This document shows positions 12,818 through 24,979 of a stretch of 64,000 bases of DNA, in pieces; within the stretch, counting starts at the first letter, position 1; each line of letters opens with the position of its first letter. The notes beneath the pieces are model-generated. The model ran no database searches, was not told where the DNA came from, and was given only the letters and a program-made list of their open reading frames with translations. The stretch is from Chrysopilus asiliformis (Eukaryota > Arthropoda > Insecta > Diptera > Rhagionidae): contig OZ035962.1 of assembly GCA_964034945.1 (NCBI GenBank), positions 94,186,784-94,250,783 of the forward strand, read 5' to 3'. A program made the position numbers and the translations under genes.

Positions 12818-13051
12818 GGGCAGCAATCATGTATTCCGACGCGTCTCTGTCTTTCGACTTCGACGCAGCTTTTAACTCTTGACTTCGCCATATCAGCAGC
12901 TTCAAATTTCCTGGAGTGACAGTCAGAATCACGTTTCGATTCATAGTGACCATTCCGCGAAATTTCAAGCTGCAGATATGGCGAAGTCAAAAGTTAAAAG
13001 CTGCGTCGAAGTCGAAACACAGAGACGCGTCGGAATACATGATTGGTGCCC
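12818..13051. repeat. long imperfect palindrome, probable MITE
   Basis: The arms of about 100 bp begin GGGCAGCAATCATGTATTCC on the left and, on the opposite strand, GGGCACCAATCATGTATTCC on the right. They share CGACGCAGCTTTTAACT and CTTCGCCATAT. The overlapping ORFs on both strands read the two arms and are not genes. The target duplication was not resolved. Confidence 0.65.
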
Positions 13052-15511
13052 AGGTTTACAATATTTGATTGAATTTTTATGTAAAAATGCAGGAAATTTT
13101 CTTTGAAATTGGTTACAAGCATTTTTTCATAAAAGCGTATAGTTTTTGAGAAATTAATTTTTTTGAAATATGTTGAGAACCGTTCGAGATACCCATAAAC
13201 CGTTAAAGTAAAAAATGTAGAAAGATTTCATAAAAAGGCTTTTTATTCTATTTTAGTTGGTAATAAATTGTGCCTGTTTTTTTTAAATACACCTTGTAAT
13301 TTTATCTAAAACATCCAATTAGTACCTGATATATTCGAATTCCAATAATAGTATAACAAATGTTAGAGTTTTACCTGCCTCGACATTGAAATAAGCTTTA
13401 ATGTAAGAACCGAACCTGATAAAACTAATTGAAGCAACTTGGAAATAATGTTAACAAACTTACACAAAAGTATCAAACCAATATTTACGTAAAATAATGT
13501 CAATATTATGCTATTCCCCCATTTTTATAAAAGTAGACCCCCAAACCGAGTGACTTTTTGTTTGGCTTGTAAATCTTTTGATGGTAGCGAAGGCAACCAC
13601 GACTAACTTAGCGGCGTCTTATCAGTGAAAAAAAAAAGAACTTTTGGCGGAATAATAAATTCTATTTTAAGAAATGCCAAGTGATAGGAGAGTCAAGTGC
13701 TTCAGGCATAAACAAAATGCATAAAAATTTGTGGACAAGAATTCCATGAAAAGAACTCCATTAGGGTCTAAAAATTTGGAGATATGAAAGTAAGAAAGTG
13801 AGTTTTATGGTAAGGATATCCGCTTGGCAACACCATATTGAAAAGTGTGTAAAGAAAACGTATCAAGCATAACGAGGAAAAAAAAACTTTTCTCACGCAT
13901 ATCGATTAAACATTTGCTGGGGGTGTGAAACCTGAGAGGGTCGCACTAACTGTCGCCGTAGCATATCTTGTCTGCTTTGCTGGAGATATAAAATAGCATA
14001 AATAATTCGAGTATATCGTATAGATATTACTTTTTTTTTCTAATGGGGATCATGTCGCTATATCTGCTTATTTGACCATACATTTCGCTTTTTATATATT
14101 TGTCGCTCGACCGTAATTAAATCTACTCACGAACAGGCGCTCATGTAGATGTTTTTCAATGCTTTTCCCACTATCATTAACATTATTAATCCATCCACCT
14201 TCAGAATGTTTTCATCCAAGTGCTCCACAGCTCCTCATCCACTGTCGCCACATAACCCAATTCTGTTTTCGGTTTTAATTAGCGATTAAATGGTAGTTAA
14301 GTTTAGGTAAGGTTTGCCTTACGAAAAAAAATTATGGCACAAAAATACACTACAATCCCAATGACGACCGAAACGAATAGAATTTTAATTTACAAGTTTC
14401 GAAAGTAGCACTTTTTTAGCATTTTAATTTAGTCCTAATTTTTTCAGTCTTAATTTTTTCTTAATTCTTTTAAAGAATTTTCAAAAATATCCACACACAA
14501 TTCGATTGATTGAGGCAAACTTTTCATATTTATCACAGCACTTAATTTTCAATCCACATTCAATTAAGACCAAAGACAATTAAAATAATTTGTATCACAA
14601 TAAATTCGGTATATGCCACAGTAAAATTTTTTTGGGGGTGAATTGATTTATCACTTCACATAAATTTCAAGGCGAACGAAAACTTTGTTGCTCCGAAGCT
14701 TTTTAAGTTTTCAGCTCTCAGAAGGGTTGCTCTCGCCGAATCGCAGTTAATTAAAATTAATCCCGGTGTTTTCCCTTTGTTCAAAGGGTATGCGAAATTT
14801 GGGGGTGAGTTCTGCACTTTCGTTAGAGTGCACGCGTTTGCACCGCTTTTCAACACCAATGTTGAATAAACAGAGCTAGACTATAAGTGAAAAACTGTTG
14901 GGTTTTGGTTGACGACGAATGTTGGTAGATGTTGTTTCAGTTTCGTGGTGGTTGGAAATGTGGCTAGAACAACACCTGTTCAGGTTGCTTCTTTGGGCTG
15001 TTATGAAGGGGGGATGGATATCTAGCTCTTGTCGCGGTGGAGACGAGGGTCAGGTAAGATAGTGAAAAAGGTTCCCCTCCTACCAGCTGATTAATTCAAC
15101 TGCTATGACTGACTGTGACTTGTTTGTGTTGGAAAAGTCTTCGAGACCGTCTTTGAAGCCGCGGTGAGCTCACCATTCGGTGAAGTAGTATAGGGAACTT
15201 TGATATATTCTCTGGAGAACTGTTGCTCTGATGAAAAGTGAAGACTAGGGTTATTTGAGTATTAATTGAAAAGCTAGAAATGCTATTTTTTACATTTTCG
15301 ACTCAGAGTATGTAGAAATGACATTAATTTTTTTTAGATACAAACTTTTGTTGAAAAGTATCACAAAATGTTTTTGGATGTTATCATAAAAAAAGTAAGA
15401 TAAAACCATAAGCGGCAAGTAATTTTTTTATTTATTGTCAAAAATCTTTTCTGTGCTTCGTCATATTGGGGTGTATTCATAATCATTTCTTTGGTCACAA
15501 GGAAAAACCGC
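13052..15511. other. intergenic, no gene supported
   Basis: Family B-like text (GAGAACCGTT, TTTTTGAGAAATT) lies at about 13,080-13,260. A less AT-rich stretch at 14,880-15,200 includes a strong donor-like GGGTCAG|GTAAGATAG at about 15,052 on the + strand. It could be an untranslated first exon, but no downstream exon is identifiable. Confidence 0.35.
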
Positions 15512-15515
15512 TTAA

Positions 15516-15774
15516 CACGTTGGCTACCATGTGAGTCACCGGTGTACACACGCTATTGTCATTACCGTCAGTTTCTCAAGCTCCATGGTTGAGTGCAGTC
15601 CCTCGTGCGGTACAAAGGGGTTTTTTTTGTCCGTTATATTTTATTCGATTCGTTCGTTTTTGTCTGTATTGATTTTGTATTCACTGGTGACTCACAAAGT
15701 ACAGAAATGATTTTTGCGTTTTTTCCCAGTGTATACTAGCGGAGTAAGCGTTTTTTTGGCTGGTAGCCAACGTG
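15516..15774. mobile_element. 259-bp piggyBac-like MITE
   Basis: The ends are CACGTTGGCTACCA in perfect inverted orientation, flanked by TTAA at 15,512-15,515 and 15,775-15,778. The host sequence on either side (GGTCACAAGGAAAAACC ... GTCGAGTTATG) recurs inverted at about 15,945-15,976. The element therefore landed in one arm of an older inverted repeat. Confidence 0.75.
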
Positions 15775-15779
15775 TTAAG

Positions 15780-18140
15780 TCGAGTTATGTAGTTTTAAAG
15801 GTTGGTGCATATTTGAATTCTCCTTATCCAGTTCTATATATTTTCATGCTGTACCCCTATGAGGAATGGCAGAGCAAAAACCATATAACCTAAGTCAGTT
15901 TTGCTTTAAAAAAAAATAATCAAAACTACTCAAAACACGCTTTTTCGACTTATGCAGTTTTTCCTTGTGACCACAGATTTGTAAACATAGTTTTTGTCAA
16001 AATTTTTCAATAGGACTCACCGTTTTCGAGAAAATCGTAAAAAACTGTTGGGTTTGTATGGCGGAGAGGGGAAGGAATCATCCGATTTTGACCGTTCAAG
16101 ATCTTAGCCTTGCAATTTGTAAGCAAGGTAACCATACAAAATTTCAAGTCTCTAGCACAATCGTTTCTAAAGTTATGGTTACGGACGGACGGACAGATGA
16201 ACAGACAGACAGACGGACTTACATGAGGAAATTAAAATCTTTTGTCACACCAAACTCCTGTCTTTGTGGTAAAAGCATGAAAGTTTTCAATTACAACGGT
16301 TGAAAGTTTGGACGACTTTTTGAAAATTGAATAACGTTTTTTCCTTTTATCTGGATCAACATTCTGACAATATTCCCAGTTACATTTTAGGCCCGATGAA
16401 TGAAAAAAAACGTGATTTAATTTACAAAAATTCACCCAAACTGGCAACCGTGCTAATACTGCCCACTGTCCTTTATAATTTTACTCTCCACACATCATAC
16501 ATATTATGGAGTTGCGGGGGAGTGTTGTGAAGCTACTGGTTTTGAGCAAACTTTTTGAGCTTTTCTTGTATTCGTTTTTTCTTTATAACATGTTATCGCC
16601 GATGTGTGAGCCCAAAATACATGGGAATTGTTGTTTCTATAGGGACAGACCACTTATAATAATACATGATGATGATGACGTGATCCTTCAGCGAATATCC
16701 CAAATGTGTGCGTTTTCATCAGAATCCGATGTTGGATGTTGTTGCGATTTTTCATTTTTTTCGTATTCGGCATTTGTTTATTTTATTAGAGAGAAAACGA
16801 AAGAGATGGAATTGTTTAACGATAAAAGCCCACGTGCTAATTATGTATGCGCATACTCAGAGACTTGTCTCCAACGACCAACTGGTTGATTCACTTTAAC
16901 AAATTAAATATCGCAAATTGCATACACAACGACAAATAATTGATGTTCTTGGATTGGGGGGTAAGTGGGTGTAAATGAAATTGTTTCATTGAAACTAATC
17001 GAATTATCGGGCAGTTAATTTTTTGAGAGAGTAATTTGTAAACATCTTGTATTAATATAGTTGTGTTTCTGCAAAAATATTTGCAAAAATCATAAAATTG
17101 TCTAAAAAAAAGAACTTTACGACTGATAACAAAGCAAAAACAACACAAATGTTAATTAATTTAAATTTTAGTTGGGAAAAACAAACTTAATTTTTTTAAA
17201 TTATAAAATATTAACGTTATGAGAAATTTCCATATCAGTTAAAGAGAGAGAAAGTCAACATCATATATAACGAAAGTTTTCGAGGCAATTGAGGATGTTT
17301 AATTTTGGGTCAAACTGGGGAACTTTGAGGGTTGAACTGGATAATCTAGATTTAGGTCAGCTTCATACGTTTTTCTAGTTACATTTTGTGTTCACAGAGA
17401 AAATTTAAATGCTATAAATGTACATAGGCATTTAAAAAGTCTGAAGATATCCAAGAGTTTAAATGTGAGGATTTTCTTGTGTGAAAAATACTAGTCCTTT
17501 AAAAAGTGTCTATCACAGAATAGTCTGTGACAAAATCATGCATGCATAAAAAACATAACACAGTAAAATAATTATAACTCAAAAAAACACAAAAAATCCG
17601 TCGTGAAAGCGACTTGAAAATATTAAGGGAAATTTCGGAATAAAGAACTTTTAAAATATTGCAGATATAAATGGGTGGGTTTTTTATATAAATAAAATAG
17701 TGACATATGTATGTCTGTTGGTTTACACCACGGTTATTTTAAGTTTTTTTTTAACTGTTTGGTTAAAAAAAGTGAAATTTTGACGATTTGGGTCGAAATT
17801 TCAATTTTGGCTCGTTTGTTATCTGTAAACTCAGGAATGTCAAGAAACTTCACAATTAAGCTGATGATAAAGCAGGCTCAAACATAGGTTTTTGTCTGCA
17901 CGTCTTCATGAAGGAATACAAACTGAAAGGTTTTTTTTGAGATTTTCTTTTGAGATTCGAAAAAGTTCTAACGACAGAAAGTGTAAAGAAACTGATTTTA
18001 CATAGGGAAAGGTACGGATCGGAAAAAGGATGGGAAATTTTCATTTTTCAAAATACCCATATTAGTTTTAATCTATTGGATAGTTTCATCATTAAACTAT
18101 ATCCCTGTATGTTTCAGCGCCCTAGGAAAAGAACGGCGAA
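15780..18140. other. intergenic with repeat remnants, no gene supported
   Basis: A partial family A-like copy with GACGGACGGACAGA tracts lies at about 16,010-16,260. An ORF of 127 codons at 16,506-16,889 has no recognisable domain or splice support. The remainder is AT-rich and featureless. Confidence 0.4.
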
Positions 18141-18146
18141 AAATAA

Positions 18147-18594
18147 AAACATAACAAAAGCTATAATTGCCAATCTCGCAATTATTAAAAACCCGTATGG
18201 TGATTTAAGTGAACGGCGAACCGTTATATCAAAATTCCACTTTGAAGTCAAATTTTCCACTAAGAATTTTTAAAATTTATTCCAATCGGATTTAGATGTA
18301 TGGGAGTTTTATGTAGAATCATATCCTAAGTAACTTTTGTTCTTGCACTTTTTTAATAAGATGCACCGTTTTTGAGATATTCACAAAAAACCTTTTCGTT
18401 CGTATGGGGGGTACCCCCCTAATGGTCCATTTGTGCCCATTAACGAACGGACGGACGGACATGCTTTTTTTTTATCATTCTAAACACACACGGGTGTAAT
18501 TTTTTTGTTTGATGACGGAATCTTGGCGTTACAAACCGTAAGGCAAATCTAATATACCCTTTGGTTTTACCATACGGGTATAAAAATATCAAAT
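18147..18594 (+). repeat. dispersed repeat family A, copy 3
   Basis: Begins ATAACAAAAGCTATAATTGC and ends GGTTTTACCATACGGGTATA. In between it has TATGGGAGTTTTATGTAGAA, GTATGGGGGGTACCCCCCTA and a short GGACGGACGGACATG tract. The order is the same as in the copies at 24,371-24,842 and 47,877-48,465. Confidence 0.7.
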
Positions 18595-18599
18595 TTTGG

Positions 18600-19658
18600 T
18601 ACGAATAGATGCCCCAGTAGGTACGGAAAGATCCCTTTTGGGTAGAACGAATAAAAATAACCATAATTTAGTGAAAAAATAAATCCCTGGACACAATTCA
18701 AGAATATTAGAATTAACACAGGACAACAAAAAGAACTATGTGGAAAATAGTCGCCATTGTTTTAGACTTTACTTCCTTCACAACACCTTTTCCGATATTT
18801 TCTGCCCTTATGGAATGAGTGTGCGCCACAATATGTGGATATATCAACATAATATAATGCAATTAAATATTTCTAATCAAAAAAAACTTGGGTATCACAA
18901 AGGACAATGCCCTGACAAATAGAAGAGATCAATAATTTTCTTTTCGTTCAAGGAGTAACGACCCTTGATTTTGATTTTAAGGAACCTTACCTGACATCGA
19001 TTTGCTGATTTGGAAAGGTGAAAAGCTGTTAACGAACGTAAGTTTCAATAAACATTTCCTGTTCCACTAAAAATATCGATTCATAAATAAAAGCCTTGTC
19101 GGTTGCGATGGATAAAGAGTGACAAGCAATTTATTTCAATAGTGGATCAAATTTTATTGCAACATGAAATCGTTTTTGGATGGTTCGTAAAATTTATGCA
19201 TTTCACCTTTGAAAAACACGACATGAATCAGAGAAATTATTTTTGAAATGATTTCTCGGATGATGAACTCAGGAGCAAGTTCCCTAATTTGGTGAATGAG
19301 TTGACTGTAAAATTCAAGGTGATCACATCTTCGGAGAATTCCGTACAGTTTCTTAAAATGAACTTACCTAGAATAAGCTTTTTTCTTTGTGTTCTCCTTT
19401 TGGACACTTTTTTATTATCTTTTTTAAGCGAAAATTTCAATAAACAAAATATACAAAGAAGGGAATGTACGATTTGATTTTTTTTTAAATTGAGTATGAG
19501 TTAATTTGTTGTTTTAACGGTTCGAGATATCGAAAAACATGTTGTGTCTAAAAATTTGCACAACATTTTTAGTTTCAGAAAGTTTCATCTTTAGGTTGAA
19601 ATGCAAGAAATTTTCTGAGAAATTTAAAAAAAACGTTGGTTTGAGAAAGATTAAGCTA
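18600..19658. other. intergenic, no gene seen
   Basis: AT-rich sequence with short ORFs on both strands and no recognisable product. The 145-codon minus-strand ORF that starts at 19,951 extends into this stretch; most of its sequence comes from the MITE at 19,659-20,026. Confidence 0.4.
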
Positions 19659-20026
19659 GAACCTGAATCGTACGTCGATGCGTCCGTCATGCGTGCGTCC
19701 GGTTGACAGTTCGATGCGGTGACAGTTGGGTACGGCAACGAATCTGGAGTTAATTCATTGTTTTGCACTTCTTCTATTAGTTTATCGTCGAAACAATTAC
19801 TTTCAATTTGTTCTATACTTAAATTGCTTAAATCGTAAACAAACTTTTTTGCGAAATGACATTTCCGTGCGTTGCCGCATGTAAAAGTAGAAATTCGACC
19901 TACTCTATGGGGTTGCCGCATCGGAAAACGTATCATTAGGGGAGTACTCATAGCATCCCGTTGATTTTACTCGAAATGTCAACGTGATGGACGCATGACG
20001 GACGCATCGACGTACGATTCAGGTTC
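19659..20026. mobile_element. 368-bp MITE with TA target duplication
   Basis: The inverted ends GAACCTGAATCGTACGTCGA are identical over 20 bases and the pairing continues through GATGCGTCCGTCATGCG. TA flanks it at 19,657-19,658 and 20,027-20,028. The interior holds most of a minus-strand ORF (start 19,951). That ORF could be a remnant of a parental transposon gene or captured host sequence, but I do not recognise it. Confidence 0.75.
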
Positions 20027-20350
20027 TACCTTTATGTTTTTTGAGCAAAAAACAAAATAAGTTTGAAATAACATTAAAAAACCTGAAAATTCAAATCCAA
20101 AATTTTTTTGGTCCAAAGCTTTAACTTTTAGTTCAAAGTATAAATCTATTTTCAGCACTTCACTGGCATACAACATCAGTGGTTCTACAGATAAAGCTTT
20201 TAAAGTTTGGAAAGTATATAGAATATTGTGCTTTTGACGGCGTCGATACTACAGTTTTGTTTTGATATTTTCATCATTTGACATTTCTTAGTCAAGATTA
20301 AAGTTCTTCTTTTAGTTTCTTTTAATTTTTTTAAAAATCTTTGCTGTAAA

Positions 20351-23300
20351 ATGATTTGTTGCAGTTTGTTAAAAGTTGTAAATGTAATCCTAGTTAAAAG
20401 TGTGCTATTCGAGATTTATTTTTCATAAAGTAATTATTAATTTCTAGAAAATAAGTAGAAGAAATTTACATACTTCGAGTGCCTTTCATGTCCAGCTAAC
20501 TTGCAAAAAAGAAGAGAATGGAATTCGCGAAATCACACTAAACAACACTAAAACCAGGTAAATACTAAAAAAATAAAAAAATAATTTAAATTTAAATTTT
20601 CAAGGCTCGTGACAGCAATTAACACGCTTGCTATTTTTTTTTAGAAATGCCCTTTCAATGGAAATGATGAACGAACTTCATTCAGAAATTGCAAAGGATT
20701 TAAATGATCCAAATTTAAGGTGCATAGTTCTGGCGGCGAATGGGCCAGTTTTTTCAGCAGGACATAATCTAAAAGAATTGGTAAATTTTTTTTCTAAAAA
20801 TATTGAGAGTTTTAATTACTTTCCTCTTCTATAGATAATCTAGAGAATAAACTCTTAGAACAAATTTTTAGAGCAAATTTTTCCACTGTGAGATGAAGCA
20901 AGAGGATCCGATGTAACACGGAAAAAATTATCCATTCTATTCCTCCATCTCATTGAATAGATACGACGAAAATGATTAGAAAATGTTCTCTCTGCTTCGT
21001 GCTCCCTAGTCTAAAAGTAATTAACTTTTAGGCCGTAGCTAGTGAATGATAGGGACATTTTTCCCCCCTTCGAAGGGGAAATTTGTCAAAAATTTGTTCG
21101 GCAGAGTTTTTTCTATATACACCAATACCTCACTTTGCGTCGTGGTTACGTTCCAAAAAAACACGACGCAAATTGAAACGACGCAAAGTGAATTATGATT
21201 TTCTATAGCAAACCATGTAAAGATCGAAGATAGGTTCCAGGGTTACGAAAATACTACTTTTTAAAAAGAAAATTGAACAAAGTAAACATTTAAAAAACAA
21301 AAATAATATAACTCTGCCAATAAATAAATTGGAAAAATATTTACCTTTTTTGTAACCAGAAACAACCCGTAAAAATTTATAAAAATTTATTATTCTCTTT
21401 TAAAAAAAAGAACAACACACTAATTGAAACTGAACTCTAAAATTAGCAAAACAAAGTGAAAATAAAACTGTATTAAAATTGCGTTGATTTTCAGTTAGAA
21501 AGGGAATCCCCGAGTTTTGATGGCATGGCGCAATTAGAAAGAAAAGTCGTGCCATCTTTTAGAAAAAAAAAATTTCAAAAAATTTCAAAAAAAAAAATAA
21601 AGACTCGAACCCAAAACAACGCAACTTCGAAAATCTAACGACGCAAAGTGAAAATTAGTACTAATTCAGCAGCGACGCAACTTCGAAAAAACGCAAAACG
21701 GAAAGACGCAAAGCGAGGTATTGGTGTATTCCTTATTCTATGGTATTGTATCTATGACGCAGCCCGACTCGAGAACGGGCATAGATAGAAAATTTCTGTT
21801 TGAAATCCATTGCAGTCAATATTAGGAGGATGTCCGTACATTTGTCTGTCTGTCTACCTTTCTGTCTGTCCGTCAATCTGTCCGTTTTACGTATCTCAAA
21901 TAACTCGAGATCGCGTTGACCTAGCGACCTGAAAATTTTTGTAAATAAGTTTTACTAAAATCGTGGTTTTTTATCAACTTAAGAGTAAGCGTAACGATAG
22001 CTATAACGGGTACCTCTGACATTTCTTTCACAAAAAATACCGTTTTTTAAAATTTCACGAAAAAAATGCGCTTTTGGGAAAAATGAAAATAATGAAATTT
22101 AAACACATAAAATTTTCTATATTTTTTGCTTTAACAGTTTTTTTTTGTATTACTAACGGCTCTCAAGATATTTGAAAAAATACAAGTTTTTTGAAAATCT
22201 CTCGAAACGATGCACTTTTATGAAAAAATGCGTTTAACCAAATTTTTGCTAGATACGTATATCTAACGGTTCTCAACAAATTAAAACAAATTTTTTTTTG
22301 AAAATTTCTCAGAAACTGCGCTCTTATGAAAAAATGTTTATAACGAAATTCAAAGAAAATAAAATTTCTTGCATTTTTTCACTTTAATGGTTCTTACGTA
22401 TGTTTAGCGGTTCTCAAGATAATATTTTATCATTTTTCACATATTTTTTTCGAAACTAAAATTGGCAGAGGAAAGTTTTGTGTTTTTGTCGGAACTGATT
22501 TTTTTTTAAATTTCAGACTCCAGAAACAGGGTATAAGTACCACCAGGAAGTTTTCTCAAAATGCTCTGCAATGATTTTGGAAATCCTGAAGGCCCCAGTT
22601 CCCATTATCGCGAAGGTAGATGGTCTCGCTGCAGCTGCAGGATGTCAATTAGTTGCTTCATGTGATCTAGTGATTTGCAGTGATAAAAGTTCTTTTTCAA
22701 CACCTGGGTAAAATCTTTACAAAAATTGGAACGAATCTTTAACTACGGTTAAGTTTTTTTAGAGCAAGTTTTGGTATATTTTGTTCCACACCTGGCATTG
22801 CTGTGGCAAGGGTTGTTCCAAGGATGAAAGCTTCTTATATGCTTCTAACTGGTCTTCCACTATCTGCTCAAGATGCCTACGCATCAGGTAATTAATTGTA
22901 ATTTTGACAAGTAAATATTTTTTTAAAATAATGTCGCTCTCATTAATTTGCTTTTTCTTCCCTTTATTAAAAACGTAAAAGTTTTTGACGTCTATCTCGA
23001 AAACGGTTCATTTTCTTAATAAATATAAGACTTTTTCATGTATGTCTGTTCACAAGCGGCTCGTTAGACGGGGGAGGGGGGTGTTAAATATTGACAGCAT
23101 TTCTTCCCCATCCTTCTCCGATACAAATTAATTTTTTCCCAAAAAAAAACTGCTCTGTACAAAAAAATTGTTCAGATTTTCTATTCTATTTAATTTTTCA
23201 CAAAATTTAATTTTCAGGACTCGTTAGCTCTGTGGTTCCCGCAGACAAGTTAGACGATGAAGTACAAAAAACTTGTGATGCAATAAAGTCAAAAAGTCGC

Positions 23301-24069
23301 TCAGTTATTCAGTTAGGAAAGGAGTTTTTCTACAAACAAATTTCAATGAGTGTGGAGGATGCATACAAAGCTGGAACTGACGTAGTTTTGCTTTAAATCT
23401 TTATGTTTAGATCTGTGGCTAGCAAAAATAAAATACTCTTAGAGTTATCGCATACTAATTGCGTTGCGTTGACGCACTACGCGATTTTAAGAGATAACCA
23501 AAACAGATTTAGATGTTTTTCCTTCTACAAAAGGTTCATATATGCATAAATAAGAAAAGGAAACCTTTAATTGGAGGAATAATGACAAAATTGGTTGCGC
23601 TGTCTCGAAAAATCGCGCCATGTGGTAACGAAATGTTTTTAGTATACCACCGCTCTTAAATAATTTTTAGGATAAGCCAAATCATAAGAAATCAAATATT
23701 TTTGCAACTTTTCAAATAATTTGGCTTCTTTAAAAAAATGATATTTTTTAATTTGTGAGACAGAATTAATTACTGTGTAACTCGGTTATAACGGACTCTG
23801 TTATAACGTACTTTTGCCAATTTTAAGTCCCGAGAACCATTTCTTTATGTAGATCGTACTTCTATAACAGTTTAGTGTTATAACCTACCAATTTTCACTA
23901 TCCCATGAAGTCCATTATAACCGAGTTGCACTGTATTAAAAATTTAGTTCTTTTGTGATTTCTAAAACTTGTAATATTTTAGGTAATGGCGAACAATCTA
24001 AAAATGGACGATGGAAAAGAAGGAATTCGAAGTTTTGTTGAAAAGAGAAAACCACAGTGGAAACATTGA
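20351..24069 (+). CDS. ECHDC3: ECHDC3-type enoyl-CoA hydratase domain protein, mitochondrial
   Basis: Seven coding exons splice cleanly with GT-AG introns: 20,351-20,377; 20,448-20,557; 20,645-20,780; 22,517-22,707; 22,763-22,887; 23,218-23,381; 23,983-24,069. The product is 279 aa, close to the vertebrate family (about 300). Residues 1-25 are basic and hydroxylated (RRNLHTSS), fitting a mitochondrial targeting peptide. The crotonase fold follows. FSAGHNLKEL (82-91) and GLAAAAGCQLVASCD (127-141) form the CoA and oxyanion-hole region. CQL carries Gln where active hydratases have a catalytic Glu, as in vertebrate ECHDC3, so hydratase activity is doubtful. The C-terminus EGIRSFVEKRKPQWKH matches the family's EGI.AFLQKRKP.W ending. 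Intron 3 (1.7 kb) and intron 6 (0.6 kb) hold transposons. Reading through the weak last donor (GAC|GTAGTT) would give an alternative end (VVLL, stop at 23,394-23,396). The identity is well supported; the first 9-codon exon is inferred. Confidence 0.9.
21120..21726. mobile_element. 607-bp MITE in ECHDC3 intron 3
   Basis: The ends are CACCAATACCTCACTTTGCG and (opposite strand) CACCAATACCTCGCTTTGCG. TA is duplicated at 21,118-21,119 and 21,727-21,728. Several internal CGACGCAA motifs repeat. The TA target and the ACCTCGNTTTGCG-type end resemble Tigger/pogo elements, but no transposase is encoded. Confidence 0.75.
21729..22455 (+). repeat. dispersed repeat family B, copy in ECHDC3 intron 3
   Basis: Begins near TATTGTATCTATGACGCAGC and continues through TCTGTCTGTC tracts, GACCTAGCGACCTGAAAATT and repeated AACGGTTCTCAAGATA segments. 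The same order is found at 36,715-37,800, and the beginning of the family is inverted at 48,470-48,660. It is non-coding and its class is unresolved. Confidence 0.6.
23427..23432 (+). terminator. possible intronic poly(A) signal of ECHDC3
   Basis: AATAAA lies 31 bases after the in-frame stop (23,394-23,396) that would be used if intron 6 were retained. It would serve a 255-aa isoform lacking the family's conserved C-terminus. Confidence 0.35.
23773..23933. mobile_element. 161-bp pogo/Tigger-like MITE in ECHDC3 intron 6
   Basis: The ends are CTGTGTAACTCGGTTATAAC and (opposite strand) CAGTGCAACTCGGTTATAAT. TA flanks it at 23,771-23,772 and 23,934-23,935. The right end is 49 bases before the start of ECHDC3 exon 7. 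Confidence 0.75.
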
Positions 24070-24178
24070 GATACAGTCAATTTTACAAATGATGTAATTG
24101 AGATGTTATTGCATTTATTTTTGAATAATATATACTCGCAGTTTAAGGAAAGAAAATTTTAATTGTTGAGCAAATGCA

Positions 24179-24184
24179 AATAAA
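24179..24184 (+). terminator. ECHDC3 poly(A) signal
   Basis: AATAAA 110 bases downstream of the ECHDC3 stop codon, followed within about 20 bases by a T-rich stretch. It is the first canonical signal after the stop. Confidence 0.55.
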
Positions 24185-24370
24185 AAAGTTTGTTCTTGTT
24201 AATTTTTTTTACAAATGCTGGAAATTATAGTAAAATCACAACACTACGTGTTAAGAAAAAAATTTAACAAAATATATTTTTTTAAAGATATGTGGAAACC
24301 GTGTATCCACTTTTCTTATCTATCGCGTCTTTGTTTTTTTATCATACAACAATTTACAAACAAAAAAAGT

Positions 24371-24842
24371 AGTAAACATAACAAAAGCTATAATTGCCTA
24401 TCTGGCAATCATTGGAGACCCGTGATGTATGGGAGTTTTATGTAGAATCATATTCTAAATAACTTTTGTTCTTGCACTTTTTTGATAAGATGCACCGTTT
24501 TTGAGATATTCACAAAAAACGTTTTCGTTCGTATGGGGGGTACCCCCCCTAATGGTCCATTTTTGCCCATTAACGAACTTAGCCTCAGATTTTACGAAAA
24601 ACGGATCTGTGCAAAATTTCAAGTCTCTAGCTCAATCCGTGCGCCCGCAACCCGCGCCACAGACAGACGGACAGACGGACGGACGGACAGACGGACAGAC
24701 GGACGGACATGCAAAAATTAATTATTTTTATCATTCTAAACACACTGGTGTAATTCATTTTTGTGTGTGATGACGGGATCTTGGCGTTACAAACGGTAAG
24801 GCAAAGTTAGTATACCCTTTGGTTTCATCAACGGGTATAAAA
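24371..24842 (+). repeat. dispersed repeat family A, copy 4
   Basis: Starts AAACATAACAAAAGCTATAA and ends CATCAACGGGTATAAAAAT. It carries the GGGTACCCCCC block, CAAGTCTCTAGCTCAATCCG and a 40-base GACGGACGGACAGACGG tract. The ORFs over it are by-products of the tetranucleotide repeat (TDRRTDGRTD). Confidence 0.7.
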
Positions 24843-24979
24843 ATTTACGCATAATAGAGTGAAAATTTCTTAACAGAAAGAAAGTTTAATTCAAATCTCT
24901 TTCGTAAAAAATCTACAGAAAAGTTTGGTAACTTTTCAATAAGTCGTTATTTGAACTCAAAAAAAGTATGTGGGAATTA

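Noticed and set aside
12709..13106. Three overlapping ORFs on both strands sharing similar protein text
   Set aside because: They read the two arms of the palindrome at 12,818-13,051, so the similarity is a consequence of the inverted repeat.
15040..15065. Strong donor GGGTCAG|GTAAGATAG as the first exon of a gene
   Set aside because: No coding sequence or downstream acceptor exon could be connected, so it is mentioned only in the region note.
16506..16889. 127-codon ORF as a Cys-rich protein gene
   Set aside because: It has an ATG but no signal peptide, regular cysteine spacing, splice sites or promoter. The amino-acid makeup looks like translated AT-rich DNA.
23382..23396. ECHDC3 ending at the stop codon 23,394-23,396 as the main form
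   Set aside because: A downstream exon (23,983-24,069) in the correct phase restores the family's conserved C-terminus, so the short end is at most an alternative.
24482..24770. ORFs reading TDRRTDGRTDRR-like repeats (also 16,058-16,303 and 48,076-48,336)
   Set aside because: They translate the GGAC/GACA tetranucleotide tracts of repeat family A.
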